A stretch of DNA of 64,000 nt, taken from the NCBI GenBank assembly GCA_024195265.1, contig JAJLRJ010000009.1, positions 30,147,210-30,211,209 of the forward strand, given 5' to 3'. A program made the translations under genes and the position numbers. This document shows positions 9,400-21,105 of the stretch, in pieces. This DNA is from Dendrophyllia cribrosa (lineage: Eukaryota > Cnidaria > Anthozoa > Scleractinia > Dendrophylliidae). Under the pieces are notes generated by a model. The model was not told the DNA's origin. It worked only from the letters and a program-made list of their open reading frames with translations, and searched no databases. Numbering within the stretch: the stretch's first letter is position 1; every line of letters begins with the position of its first letter.

Positions 9400-11340
9400 A
9401 CGTTGCCGAACTTTGGTCAGTGTATGGGTTCACTAACCTCTTAACTGACCGCTAAAAGCACCGGCAGAATCAGTATGCCACTGTTATGTTCACAAAGACG
9501 CTTTTGGGTTGGAGATCGTTGCCGTGAAAGCATGATTCATGAGTCTCGGTTTTGACTTGGTTGTACATGCAACATGCAAGTCGTGAAGTTTTCAATCCGG
9601 CGTCACCCGAGCAATTGTCTCTAACGTTACACTAAGACGAATGACAATTAAGTTGAAGTACGCTCATGTTTGTTAACTGTCTAGTGTCGGCATTACACAG
9701 TACTGTCTGATAGTACTGAAGTTCCACTGTTAACGCGCTTGAACACGCACTCGCGTCACTCCGCGTGTTCCACTGAGCAGGTTTCAGCATTCAAGTCCAA
9801 TGCGCGCTTACAGGTTATGAGTAAGGACATACTTGCCGTTCACGTACTGCTAGAAGGTAGGAGTGTCAGAATACAGATTCAATGATCCGCTCTTCAAAAA
9901 ATGGCTGCGCATGAAAATCGGATGTTGAAACGCGTGAAGTGCGAGTAGAATGCACGTGAAGTGTACGTGAAGTGCACGGGACGCGGTGCCCGTCAAGTGC
10001 CTGCGATTTCGAAGAGCGTGTATTGTATTGATTGTCGCAATAGGAGCGTCCTCACTTACATGTTCAGACGTACTGTTACTACTGCCAATTCGTGTCTCCG
10101 AAAAGTTCGCGTTCAGACTTACAATATAGCCTGTTCCAGGAATTCAGACAATGGGAAAGACCCACATTAAATAGGGGAATAGCGTGTAAAAATAGCGAGC
10201 AAAGCAGACGCGATGAGAGGGGACGCGGTCCCCTCACTGTTATTTCGCCTCGTATACTTTCGCGCTGTTCCCCAATTCTGGGCACCCATCCGGAGCACCT
10301 GGAACAAGATAGACCTACCTCTGGTGCGTGAGTGGACACTGTACCTGGGCAGTGCCGCTGGTGTGAACGCGGCGTCCGAGGAAGGTTGCCATTCAAATCC
10401 TTGAACTTTGCACCGCATTCGAGCGCATTCATTCCAGAATGACAAAGATCTAGTTTTCAGTGCCCGTTCCCTGATCAATTTCCTCTGGTACAGGCTACTA
10501 ACACACCATAAAGAATAATTAACTGAATATTGAAAGCTTCCCCCCGCTGAATCTGGAATTCTACAAGACGACTAGGGCGTTGTCCATATCCTGCCAGTAT
10601 AGAAGCAACACGCAGAGTGCAATTTTGTTACATATTCCGTAACGAGTTAAAAGCGGTTAGAGCCCTGCTTGAATTTCCGAACTTGTTGTAGTCCGTTATA
10701 GCGTTAGCAGTTGTGGTATCATCGTATCTTATATAAACCACTGCACTGCGCAAGTGAATATATTTCCGAAATTTAATAAACCATTGGTTTGTTAAACAGC
10801 TGATAAAAATGTTGTCATCGTTTACTTAGAGTGGACTTAACTTCATTTATTTTATTTATATCTGGTGAATACCAAAAATAAATCTGCACAGCGGGGGTTC
10901 AGGGGGTTTGTGTTCACTTGTATGTTTTTATACCAAGACAGTTTTCAAAGCGTTGTGGGTCAGTTTAGTGTTGCCAATAGACGATTTGTTTCACAGTTCG
11001 TTCATAAGGGGTAATAAATTCGTGTTCTTTAATAAACAGCTGCAGCATAAAACTGAAGATGCAATGGTGGAAGAAAAGAAAAATACGAAAAATGCCAGTT
11101 TTGCTGGGATTCCTGTGACCATGCTGTGTACGCAGTCTCGTTGCGTCACAGGCGGACCACCCGATGTTTGTGTGTGTTGCGTGACATCGTTCAATGGCGG
11201 TTACAAAAGAAATATGGGTTAACATAAATAACTTGGCCGCGATTTGCTCTGAATACTAAGTTTATCCTATATGTTCAATAAAAGTTTAGATGAAATGATA
11301 AATGAGTCTTGTGTGTTATTTTTTGCCCGTTCTGAGCCGT
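9400..11340. other. No recognisable gene
   Basis: Overlapping open frames occur on both strands around 10079-10478, but they are mutually exclusive, proline/arginine/serine-rich and unlike any family I know. I take them as a side effect of locally higher GC. A polyadenylation-like AATAAA at 11278 and frames at 10908-11225 are equally unsupported. The sequence shows no clear repeats in this window. Confidence 0.4.
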
Positions 11341-11344
11341 TTAA

Positions 11345-14244
11345 GGTGGCTGGTACCAGTTTTCAGCTTTTTGACGGTTTGTAACTTTGAAAGAATAGAA
11401 CAAAAAGACAGATCAAGGCGACTGTAACACTTTTGTAGGGTTGAACTATATAATTTATAGTTGACTAAAAGTAAGTGTTATTTCTTCATTAGCGGTTTCC
11501 ATGGCAACGTTTCCAAAGGATTATTCAGCCCTACTTTTTAGCTTGTGGCACTAATAATTAGAAAATTAACCCGGTGACCCCCTGTTTTTTTTTAATAATA
11601 GCTTTTGGCATTTGAAAAGGAAAATGCACAATGATTTTAAAAAAATTCTACGGAGCGGAATTTTTGTAAATTTGGATAAAGACAATTTTCACGCAGTGCA
11701 AATTTCCTTCCGTAGAATTATTTAATTTTTTGTCTGACGTTTCCTCTCAATAATTATATTACATTGAAACAATAAAAAGTGGGAGTCACCGGACTTGTTT
11801 TTACGTAAAAGCCTTCGTGAGTTTAGCAATTCCCACGCGCGTCTTCGCGCATTCATAAAATCCGGATTCTATAAGATCAACAGTTGCTCATGATCTGTTC
11901 TGACTACCGCTGACTGTTGCGTGTGCTCGCGCGGGCAGCTACTGTTTGGAGAGTTTCGGAGTCAGTTTAGGATACAATGTACGCGATTTGCCGCCGATCT
12001 GGTGTTTAAAGTTGTTTACTGCTTAGAAGATCATTTAGTAGCCGTAAAAGACAGCTTCCTGGACTCACCTTTAGGGATTTTATCACAACTTCTGGCTAGA
12101 TAAGCCATGTCTTTGTCAAATAGCATCAAGCGAAAGTTTGGCTTGCAGAACACGTGTCGGTCGGTGCTTCAGAATGAAAACATTGCGATACTTCTAAATT
12201 GCAAAATGACTAAAATGTTGAGCTTCTTTATGTGAGATTTTCTCGGGATTTGTCCTTATTCTTCACGGTTGTTTTCGTCGCAGTGTTTACCGATGGCGGC
12301 CAATATCCTTTTCGGATATATATCCTTCCGTTCGTTCATTCTCTGTTTGCGATTTTTAGTTAGGCTATCCGTGTCATTTACTTTTTAAAAAACAACGACT
12401 CAATGTTTTTTTTTCTCCGCGTTTGGCCGTTTAGTGAATGAAAATGACTGTTATTTACGGATGGCTCAGCATCTTTTAATCTTCAGCCGATATTGTGAGC
12501 ATCTGCAATCGAAAACATGGCTTGTAGTTTCTGTTTGACAATTCATGTCTGCACTTTTTTGCCCACTGAATCACGGAATCAAAGCTCAAATCATCTTCAA
12601 TGCCTGGACACTCTGAGGTAAAAGACTAATTTTACCATATAAATAAACTATACAGATTGATATCAATCAGCTCAGGCACGTAGGGCCAGCTGTGGTACCA
12701 CGGTTTGAAACGTGCGATAGAGAATTTACCGAATTTATTTGCAAATAAATCTTCAATTTCATTGTAAGTTGACCTGTCTCTCGTACGCATATTTATTTAT
12801 ACTTCGGGAGTGTTTTGCTATAAATTAATCTCTCTACCGGGTCTGTTCACTGTGCCCCTGACGAGAATGACAGACCTTCTATAAGAAGATAAAATTTTCC
12901 ATATTATCAATCTATGTTGTCAATTAATAAGTTTTTAGTGAGCTCACTAAAGTACATGTTTTTTTAGGTACAACTGATTATTTCAAAATCCAAATTTGTC
13001 ACCAAACTGTTCCGTTTTCGTTCGAGTGTTTGCTGTCTTCTGTTCGTCCAGTTAAGTTTTAATTCTTCAATTTTATTTTTAAGTTGGACTTTTTGGTGTT
13101 TTTTCGGTGTGACACAAACGAATAATCTCGCCCATTAGTCCAACAAATTTTATAAATAAAAGTTTACAACAGGTATTAAAACATTTAGGGTCAAAATCTA
13201 ATGCTCTACTGTTTTAATTTAAATGATAGCATATGTCGCATATTAAGGTTTCTTTCTTTCGGCTACAATTCTTTTTCGTCTAACATAAAGGATTCCTTCA
13301 GTCTTTCTCTCTTTCGCTTGCTGGTTTTTGCGTTCGGTTGTCGGTCATCTTGTCGTTCGATGATTCATAGGTACAGTTCATTCTCGGTTTGCACGTTTGC
13401 GATTTTTAGTTGGGCTGTTCGTGTCTTACTTTTTAAAAAACGTAGTCTTGTTTATCCTAGTCTCTCTCGCCTGCATACGCAGTGGCCGTTGAGCACACAA
13501 AATGCAAACCATAGAATGTGGCCAAGACCATCAAGTGAGATAATTTGCGGTGGTTTGTCATTTCTTCATTTTTATGACCATTTTGCGAGTCCTTGCACTC
13601 CCAATCCTCGTCACGATCGATCGCAGTTTTGCCTTTGAAACTTGAGTATTGGACTCCGGAAGCAATTTGTCTTGAATGTAAGGAATTAACTAAGGTCGTA
13701 CTAGTAGATACAGTCTCGGATATACGCGAATTTCGTTTAAAACAGGACAAAAGTAACCTACTGTGGCACGAAAAAAGCCCGGGGAGGGGGGGGGACTCCC
13801 ATATAAAAATGACGGGGGTGCTCGTCGTACCTTTTAGAGGTCAAAATTTGCAGATTGGTACCGCTTAGCAATAGGGTACTAAAATCTAAAATGACTACCA
13901 CTAGAATTATCGCGGTACCTTTTAGGGTATGAGCCGAAAAAATATGACAGAATATGACATGTGTTGTTTTAGAATTGGTACCTCTTAGGGGTAAAAATTA
14001 CTTTGAGCCACACCCATCAAACGAGATTCTGGTACCTTTTAGGGTGTTTTTCGAAAATTTCCGACGAGCACCCCCGTCATTTTTATATGGGAGTCCCCCC
14101 CCACCCCCCGGGGAAAAAAGCCGCGCGCCGCCATATTTGTTTTGATTTTACGTCTTTCAAATCTCGCACTCTTTCGCGCGTGTTTCTTGCGCGTGACGCA
14201 CGATGGTGACCTGCTCCCGCGCGAGGAAACTGGTACCAGCCACC
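11345..14244. mobile_element. TTAA-flanked non-autonomous DNA transposon
   Basis: The element starts GGTGGCTGGTACCAGTTT at 11345 and ends with the exact reverse complement at 14227-14244. It is flanked on both sides by TTAA (11341-11344 and 14245-14248). TTAA duplication is the hallmark of piggyBac-type insertion. About 2.9 kb lies inside with no transposase frame that I can see, and a smaller inverted-repeat element (13776-14117) is nested near the right end. Confidence 0.65.
13776..14117. mobile_element. MITE with G/C-rich inverted ends
   Basis: The left end reads GACTCCCATATAAAAATGAC then GGGGGTGCTCGTCG. The same sequence is found inverted at 14066-14115. Inside, GGTACCTTTTAGGG-like words occur several times in both orientations. 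A truncated relative is present at 21021-21105, so this is a dispersed family. It is nested in the larger TTAA-flanked element. Confidence 0.7.
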
Positions 14245-14322
14245 TTAAGGTGTCATTTCGCGAGATAATTTATCGAACCCCAAGAGTAAGAAGAGAAAGA
14301 GAGACAAGGCAGGCAACAAGCC

Positions 14323-14893
14323 AGCCGGCGACGCCGATTTCCCTTTCGTAAACGGTCGATGCCATTTTTAACGGTCGATGCCATCATTAGCATTCATTTT
14401 CTCTCTAGTTTATGCCTGGATTGGGACGAAAGTAGGCTATCATTATTAGATAAAATTGGGCCTAGGTAAAGCGAATATTAGATCTAAGCTAGATTCGCGG
14501 TTAGGTAAGATTTAGGGTTAGGGTGACCCCTTATTGATATATATTAAGAAAAGCACCTTTTATAATTAAATTTTTCTTAGGTTTGCCGGCTCAACCCTGA
14601 GTGGTCTAGTGGTAAAGGAGAGATGTTAACATGCAGAGGTTCCGGGTTCGATTCTAGGTAATTAATTGCATTTTTTCTTTTTCTGATAGAAAAAAATAAT
14701 TCTAAAATTGGTGAAAATTTTTCTAAGTGTCGCTAAAATGGCATCGACCGTTTAAAAGGGAAAATTGCGGCATCGACCGTTATGAGAAATGGCATCAACC
14801 GTTTTCAATGGCAACGACCGTTCTGAGAAATGGCATCGACCGTTTCAAATGGCAACGACCATTTACGAAAGGGAAATTTGCGCCGGCGACCGC
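14323..14893. mobile_element. Inverted-repeat element with GGCATCGACCGTT units
   Basis: The ends match as inverted repeats over about 40 bases (GCCGGCGACGCCGATTTCCC at left, with its complement at right). Next to the ends lie tandem 13-base units AACGGTCGATGCC (two copies, 14352-14383), and six or so in the opposite sense at 14737-14870. The middle holds a tRNA-like promoter segment. The nesting suggests a foldback element that picked up or hosted a SINE. Confidence 0.65.
14597..14664 (+). repeat. tRNA-like SINE head (A and B boxes)
   Basis: TGGTCTAGTGG at 14602-14612 fits the A box and GGGTTCGATTC at 14644-14654 fits the B box of an internal RNA polymerase III promoter, at the normal spacing. 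The acceptor arms do not pair well, so this is a tRNA-derived SINE or a tRNA relic and not a working tRNA gene. Confidence 0.55.
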
Positions 14894-15126
14894 GACCTTG
14901 TCCACTTCAAGCGCGATCTAACGCTAAACCAGCACATTTCTCACCTCGAAAACGCCGGCATCCGATAGAGCACAAATTTCTTCGTACTTGTGCCGAGCTT
15001 GAGCTTCATCCTTCCAGAATTTTTCGAGAAAAGCGATCCTGAAGTCCAAAAAACTGCTTTCTCAATATGATCGGTGCCAGATTCATGACCAAAGGAATCT
15101 GAAGAATGCGAGTCCATTCGAATCTA

Positions 15127-15157
15127 CCAATCAACGCAACGCAACGCAACGCAACGC
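15127..15157. repeat. CAACG microsatellite
   Basis: Five or more CAACG (ACGCA) units in a row. Confidence 0.8.
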
Positions 15158-15289
15158 ATCGCTGCCGGTTGCGTGACATGAACGGCTCATGATCAGTTCC
15201 TTGTTTCGTTTTGAACTGCCAACTTTGTTAAACTCACTTGCCACTATAGACACTACAAACGTTCAAATCATCACGCTTTATTTTGCAAT

Positions 15290-15858
15290 CAAGTCCAATG
15301 TATATAATAGCTGAATGGAAGCTGAAATATGGTTGGAACTGTCGAGAAATGCGATGTTTCCGAGAAAGTGCCTTCGGCAACATTTACTGATTGCGTGATT
15401 TGATAAACCTGCTCGAGCGAAGATGGCCATTTGAAACGAAAATAGGGATGAAAACCAACCTTCAACCACTGGCTATGCAAGGTAAGCTCGTTATACTATG
15501 TCTCTGATCTAGTATGGTGTAAAGCGATAAGTTTTCGTCGGAATTTTGGCTCCAACAACAGCAAGCGTTATTCGATTATTTGCGGTTGTTGACAAGTCGA
15601 TGTTGTGATTTCCTCGAAATGACACGAGCTTTTTCTTTGCAGTAGTTAAGAGGCCCAAAAGTTTTTTAGTTTCCTTGAAAAGAGCACTATATCCACGTTT
15701 CCAAAACCGCAATTTAAAGCGATTCTGAGTTATACCGCATAGGGAAAATATTTCTTTAAAAACTGCTCCAAAATGCAATTTTTAAATAATGAAATATCAG
15801 CGGTTTTTAAACACTCACCGTTAATTCAAAAATTTAAGTACAAAACCTGTTATTAGCT
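15290..15858. repeat. Right arm of a long inverted repeat (partner 7533-8105)
   Basis: Reverse complement of the left arm with small indels, for example CGAGAAAGTGCC here against GGCACTTTCTGG there. The arm is cut by the assembly gap at 15859, so its true end, and whether it continues into the sequence matching 7380-7530, cannot be seen. Confidence 0.75.
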
Positions 15859-16358
15859 NNNNNNNNNNNNNNNNNNNNNNNNNNNNNNNNNNNNNNNNNN
15901 NNNNNNNNNNNNNNNNNNNNNNNNNNNNNNNNNNNNNNNNNNNNNNNNNNNNNNNNNNNNNNNNNNNNNNNNNNNNNNNNNNNNNNNNNNNNNNNNNNNN
16001 NNNNNNNNNNNNNNNNNNNNNNNNNNNNNNNNNNNNNNNNNNNNNNNNNNNNNNNNNNNNNNNNNNNNNNNNNNNNNNNNNNNNNNNNNNNNNNNNNNNN
16101 NNNNNNNNNNNNNNNNNNNNNNNNNNNNNNNNNNNNNNNNNNNNNNNNNNNNNNNNNNNNNNNNNNNNNNNNNNNNNNNNNNNNNNNNNNNNNNNNNNNN
16201 NNNNNNNNNNNNNNNNNNNNNNNNNNNNNNNNNNNNNNNNNNNNNNNNNNNNNNNNNNNNNNNNNNNNNNNNNNNNNNNNNNNNNNNNNNNNNNNNNNNN
16301 NNNNNNNNNNNNNNNNNNNNNNNNNNNNNNNNNNNNNNNNNNNNNNNNNNNNNNNNNN
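15859..16358. other. Assembly gap of 500 N
   Basis: Exactly 500 unknown bases, a conventional placeholder size. The real distance is unknown. Frames running across the gap are artefacts. Missing ABCC4-like exons could be here. Confidence 0.95.
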
Positions 16359-16871
16359 TTCGACCAGTAAGATATGATTGAAACCAGGCCAACGTTTGAG
16401 ATCTAACTCCATAAAACGGAAGTTTCTGGAAGAGAATAGAATGGTCCATGGTGTCAAAAGCTTTTTTTAGATCTAAAAATATCACACCATTCAGGAGAGA
16501 TTTATCTATATTCTTAATCCACTCACATTTGTTTCCTCCAATAAGGTGGTTTCTGTTGAAAACCCTGGTCTGAATCCTGATTGCGACTCCGTTAAAAGAT
16601 TATTTTCATTTAGATAGCCATAAAACTGATTGAATATAACTCTTTCAATCAGTTTACTAACAACAGGTAAAACTGAAATTGGCCTGTAATTATTAGGATC
16701 AGCCTTGTCACCATCTTTATAAACTGGGGAGACTCTAGCATGCTTCCATTCATCCGGTACAATTCCAGTAACAATTGAAAGATTGATTATGAAAGTCAAA
16801 GAATAAGTGATTATAGGTGCAGCTTCTTTCAAGAGACGCATCGATATATTGTCAAGCCCACCGTTTGTCAT
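16359..16871 (-). pseudogene. Non-LTR retrotransposon reverse transcriptase fragment
   Basis: The minus strand encodes the N-terminal fingers and palm of a LINE reverse transcriptase: NNYRPISVLPVVSKLIERVI, then ESQSGFRPGFSTETTLL, then FLDLKKAFDTMDHSIL with the first catalytic aspartate, then SYLTGR at the gap edge. A frame change near 16490-16510 separates the second and third motifs. The 5' end stops at 16871 and the rest is lost in the gap. This is a CR1/L2/jockey-like arrangement; the exact clade is not resolved. Confidence 0.75.
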
Positions 16872-17336
16872 CGGGAACTATCGGCAAATTATATAATTAC
16901 CGTTGATGCGAAATGTTCGCGAGGGCGCTTTGTGTGTGCTTATTGGCTCCGAAGTATATTCTATTGTTACTTACATTCGGAAAACCAATGCGATGGCAAT
17001 AGTGACTTCTGCGCAGGCGCAGTAGTCACAAAAATTGATAGAAGGAATTAAAACTGAAATTTCGAAGCACACCTAAATACTCTTACGTCAATTCAGTTTT
17101 CGACGCTAATGTTACACATTAGGAGAAATTAAAACTCAAACTATTTCAGATAATGACTGAACGAATAAAAGTCGCTTTCGTTTAATAACCGCTACAGGAT
17201 AGATAACTCAAGATATGAGATTGGTGGGTATGACGATTCTTTAGTGTTGGACTAGCTGTGTTATTGCAATTACATATGGCAATACTGTTGCATTCCTGAT
17301 TTTTCAGAAGCCTATTTGTTAACCGCTTTTATTTAC
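16872..17336. other. Intronic sequence, no gene seen
   Basis: AT-rich sequence between the LINE fragment and the donor site of the NBD1 exon. I see no exon-like frame with the expected membrane-domain motifs. Confidence 0.5.
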
Positions 17337-18652
17337 CTTGAGTGATAAGACACAGGCAAATTCCTGCAATGATGACCAGCACAGGTACTCCGCTTCTGAA
17401 GTAATTCCAGTATAGCTTAGGTGACACTACTCCTATCGCCCGATCTTCTTCTGATATTCGAAGGCCCTCGGCGTCATTTGTTTGGGTTTCAGTTCTACTA
17501 CACATATCACCAATGTCATAGTTTTCTTCATTCTGCGGGTCAAAGCTTTCATCTGAATCATTCACAATTTTATAAAGCGGATCAATTGTTGTATTCAGAA
17601 TACCTTTTCCCTTCAGCTCAGTGAAACTTCCCTTATCCAACACTCGGCCTTTGTGTAATACAATTACGTTTTCGGCTTCTTTCATGAGCTGCTCTTGATG
17701 GGAAGCTATCAACAGAGTTTTCTGTGCTAGTAGGCCTTTGATGCATTTTTGAAAGATATGATGGCCAACTTTGAAGTCTACAGCACTTAGAGGGTCATCC
17801 AACAAGTAAATGTCTGCATCTGCGTAGACTGCGCGTGCTAAGCTCACTCTCGCCCGCTGGCCTCCACTAAGAAGTATACCATGCTCTCCGACAACCGTTT
17901 GGTCACAGTCGGGAAACTTCTTAATATCTTCTGTTAAGGCGCATGCACCGATAATTCTAGTGTACCTGGATTCATCGTAAGGTTCGCCAAACAAAATATT
18001 TTCTCGTATAGTTCCCGAGAATATCCAAGCAATCTGCGGCACATAAACAAGAGTTCCGTTGCAACTTACGGTTCCGCTTGTGTCCGACACCTCGCCTGCG
18101 ATAGCAGAGAGAAGAATTGATTTTCCACTGCCTACTGGTCCTGTGATGACTGTCAAACTCTCTTTCTCCGCGATGAATTCGATATCTTGCAGAATAAATT
18201 CGTCATCTTGATCGAGGTTTTTTTGTTTCTTGAAATTTTTGATCCGTAAGGTTGTTGCTTGCTGTAGATCCTTAACCTTGTCAGAAACAAACACATCTTC
18301 CGTTCCATCTTCTCGTTGATTTTTCGTGTTCCTACTTTCACCATCATGATCAGCAGCCTTGTCACGGGGATTTAAAGGTAGATTTTCCAAAAGAAGGAAG
18401 TCCTCTATTCTGCCAAGAGAAACATAAGCGTCGTACGTTTCCAACAAGCCATTGGCCACGTCCACACAAAAGCTCATTCGTAGTAGGTTGATAAAAGAGA
18501 GTAACATGAAGACATAAACAGGTGTCAGGGGCTGACCAGTTAGTACAAGAGTTATGACAGTCAGCAGGGTCACCATTGGTGTTGAAGTGTACTCCAAAGC
18601 AGCAATACCAGACAGAACAACACTCTTCTTACGGATGAGGTTGACTTCCTCT
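17337..18652 (-). CDS. ABCC4-like, exon with NBD1
   Basis: A single large exon of about 438 codons. It starts with EEVNLIRKKSVVLSGIAALE, a cytoplasmic loop and helix of the first membrane domain. It continues through a hydrophobic pair around TLLTVITLVLTG and VYVFMLLSFINLL, and then encodes NBD1: Walker A GPVGSGKSILL, signature LSGGQRARVSLARAVY, Walker B IYLLDDPLSAVD and H-loop LIASHQEQL. An aspartate stands where NBD2 has the catalytic glutamate, as usual for the degenerate ABCC first site. A linker rich in acidic residues follows. The exon ends at the first helix of the second membrane domain (PVLVIIAGICLCLITQG) with donor GTAAAT. The acceptor is the AG at 18653-18654, which joins in phase to the 18855-19237 exon. 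Confidence 0.92.
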
Positions 18653-18854
18653 CTGTATATAGAAAATACACGTTCAATGTCAAAATAGTTTTATCCCTTT
18701 TGTTGTTGTGAAATATTTAGTAAACGCTGCTTGATTTTCTTAATGACATCATTAGTTTAGTGGCCAGGCTCTTATTGCAGGTAGAAGGAAATGACTGGTA
18801 AACCAATATTCATACTACTTTTAATTGTTAAATACCAGTTAAAGTTGCCCTTAC

Positions 18855-19237
18855 CTTCGCCTGTTTTTTATAATTTCTCTGTATTCATCTTCCCACGCAT
18901 TTGTTTTGACAGAGCGGATGCCAGAAACAACCTGATTCATCAAGGAGATGCGGCGATCGGAAACGGCGGCTATGCGCAGACGCAGTGCAGCCCCAGCAGA
19001 GGATAACCCAACGTACAATGGCAGAAGTAAACACAGGAAAAAAATTCCAATGAGAGTCTGCCAGCCAATGAAATAGACAAGTGAAAATGATGCTAGCAAG
19101 AGCTCAAGAAAGGAAAACGCTAAACAAAAAAACAATTTTACAGTATATCCTTCCAATCGCTGAATATCGTTGGATACAAGATCAATCACGTGACCAGTTG
19201 AAAACCTCAACAATGCATCCTTGCTAAGAAGAAGCGT
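18855..19237 (-). CDS. ABCC4-like, exon of the first membrane domain
   Basis: Acceptor TTTTTGCAG and donor GTAAGG flank about 127 codons. TLLLSKDALLRFSTGHVIDL with VSNDIQRLEG corresponds to the 'G-x-I-v-N-L-x-S-N-D-v-x-R' coupling region of ABCC4-type proteins. Two hydrophobic helices follow (LFFCLAFSFLELLLASFSLV and LIGIFFLCLLLPLYVGLSS), then RRISLMNQVVSGIRSVKTNAWEDE-type sequence, the conserved intracellular helix before NBD1. Phase agrees with both neighbours. Confidence 0.9.
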
Positions 19238-19673
19238 CTGCAAAAACAGAAATGTTTTATTAATTTCCCTTGTCATGAAGTGACACTAGACAGTGGCTGG
19301 AATAAGTATTTTTTTGTTTTCAATAAAATTAATCAAAGAAAGAAGAAAAATATGTTCTTCAATGTTTTTAAGCATCTTTGTCTTACAGTAGAGCTTTAAC
19401 TTACAAGTTGCTCCGCTGTCATTAAGACTACCACATTAATGCGACCAGCTGGTTAATACGACAACTTTGTGGAGGTAGGAAAAAACGTAGTTTATTCAGT
19501 TATGTCTTCTCTTTCTGGAAAGCCTTTTCAATCCGACTGTACTACACATATTGGTTAAACGATAAACGTATTAAAAGGTTTCCACCTAACATAATTTTTT
19601 TTCCTACAAAATACTTAAACTTTAGGCGTAGTGCTTCTTATATGCACGCTGTTGTCTGGAATTTTTTGCTTAC

Positions 19674-20221
19674 CTTGAGGTACACTAGTCCTTTGAGGGC
19701 GCTGCTAATTCTAATACCCAACACTTCACATCGGTAGCTAAATTGATGCATACTAAGACTACCGACGAATTCATTGATCCCCATTGCTAATGCACAGCCA
19801 TAAAGAAGATAATTATCTTTCCGTTCAGATGTTGTTAGAGATACCATGAGATATCCAAGAAGCAACGGTTGAAGACTACGACATAATGTGTTCAGGATAC
19901 CACTTGAGATAAGGGTCATACCGTCCTTAACAAGGAGAATTTTCAGTACGCATTTCCAAAGTTTTGGTTTTTTAGCATTTCTTTTGCACTTTGTTGTTTC
20001 CTCGTTCCATTTTGTCTGAAGCAGTTCGATAACGGAGCAGGTAGTGTTTTCTTTTGCTAGAGGTAAAAAATCGCTTTTATCGATAACTCGTTCATTTCCC
20101 GTCTTCAGCACAATATTCATCCATTGAAAATATAAAATGGACAAAAAGCTGACGTTTTCTGTATGTGCATCGTTTTTGATCCTTTTGTAACCATTTTTTG
20201 TCATTTTCCCTGACCAGCAAC
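19674..20221 (-). CDS. ABCC4-like, N-terminal exon
   Basis: About 182 codons between acceptor TTCTTCTTTAG and donor GTAAGC. ENVSFLSILYFQWMNIVLKTG matches the N-terminal 'F-W-W-M-N-x-L-f-x-x-G' signature of ABCC4-like proteins. A charged stretch leads to LWKCVLKILL and the first helices (TLISSGILNTLCRSLQPLLLGY, then a YGCALAMGINEFVG helix). Splicing to the next exon gives LVYLK-TLLLSKDALLRF in phase. An ATG at 20202-20204 could be the start. The frame stays open beyond the acceptor, so a further 5' exon is also possible. Confidence 0.85.
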
Positions 20222-20522
20222 CTAAAGAAGAAAAAATATCCAGATAACATGATTTTATAAAGAGGTTATATTTATCTCTTACAATTGCCAGTGAAGTCAT
20301 AACTTTTCTTTTATTAATAGTTTTAGACTTTGTTGCTGAACCACTCACCAGACACATGTAATAGAATATTACACATGATGATCAAGTTACCGCGCAGGGG
20401 GAGGGGCTAATGGGGGACTGTAGACACCTCACTTTATGTGCAGCGAAAGATAGTTGAGTTAAAGAGGTTTTAAAACCCGTTACCTAGTTGTTTCGTAACT
20501 CTTTTATAGTGTTTCCTGGTCT

Positions 20523-20762
20523 GTCATACTCTACGCACTGGAGAAGGCCGGCATAGCTACTTTGTTCGATCGCCGCGTTGAGGCTTGTAACGCCTTCATC
20601 GACCGCATTTATCCGAGCAACCCTTTACACCCACTTATTTATAAAAGGGTAGGTTGCTTCCCTGGCCGTTACAATCTCAGGTCAGAACGCCGTAGCTACC
20701 CCCTATCAACAAGAACTGACCGATTCAAGAACTTTGTAACAGTGAAATATCAACCATTGTAG
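20523..20762 (+). pseudogene. LINE C-terminal fragment and 3' tail
   Basis: The frame has no start and ends at TAG 20760. VILYALEKAG, CFPGRYNLRSERR and STRTDRFKNFVTVKYQ are typical of the extreme C-terminus of LINE-encoded proteins ('Y-N-L-R...T-x-R-F-x-N-S'). An AT-rich 3' tail ending in an (ATT)n run at about 20845-20860 completes the 3' end. The 5' part is truncated, as usual for LINE insertions. Confidence 0.6.
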
Positions 20763-21020
20763 TTTAATTGTAATATAACCTTTACATTTCGTAACATTGA
20801 GCCTATAAATCAGCTGTTACTGCAAAAGGCTTGAAAAAACGATATTATTATTATTATTTAGTGTTATTATTTTTATTATTTGATGATCGATAAGGCCTGA
20901 CTCTCCTAGTAAACTCGTCTGTTCTGACTGTTTTGTTTTCTGTTCAAACTTGTTAACGGGCTGGCTGGCTTGTTGCCAAAAGCCTGCCTGATTTATTAAT
21001 TGACGGTGTTTCTTAGTCAC

Positions 21021-21105
21021 GAATGGACACCCCGAGGGATCTCACATATGAAAATGACGGGGGAGCTCGTCGGAAATTTTCGAAAAACACCCTAAAAGGT
21101 ACTTG
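21021..21105. repeat. Truncated copy of the 13776-14117 MITE
   Basis: AAATGACGGGGGAGCTCGTCG, then GAAATTTTCGAAAAACACCC and TAAAAGGTAC, match one end of the MITE near 14040-14110 in reverse orientation. Confidence 0.65.

Larger units (their letters stand above)
3255..20221 (-). other. ABCC4/MRP4-like transporter gene, overall span
   Basis: Five exons on the minus strand encode parts of one full ABC transporter of subfamily C: 19674-20221, 18855-19237, 17337-18652, 4643-4757 and 3255-4162. The encoded order is first membrane domain, NBD1, start of the second membrane domain, last helix of that domain, and NBD2. All visible junctions have AG acceptors and GT donors. Known ABCC4 proteins export organic anions and cyclic nucleotides across the plasma membrane. 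Most of the second membrane domain is missing between 4757 and 17337. It could lie in the 500-N gap, in a misassembled segment, or be lost. The upstream first exon is also not certain. An ATG at 20204 inside the first visible exon is one possible start. Confidence 0.8.

Noticed and set aside
10079..10478. Overlapping frames of about 100 codons on both strands
   Set aside because: They are mutually exclusive, of biased composition and show no family motif. Probably a local GC effect.
11730..11745. GGAAACGTCAG on the minus strand as another hammerhead 3' half
   Set aside because: No CUGANGA and no stem II precede it at the required distance.
15834..16485. Frames of about 207-210 codons crossing the N gap
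   Set aside because: The middle is unknown sequence. Only the reverse transcriptase motifs to the right of the gap are real.
20341..20357. ATGTGTCTGGTGAGT as first exon and donor of the ABCC4-like gene
   Set aside because: Splicing it to the acceptor at 20222 would put the next exon out of frame and meet a stop.
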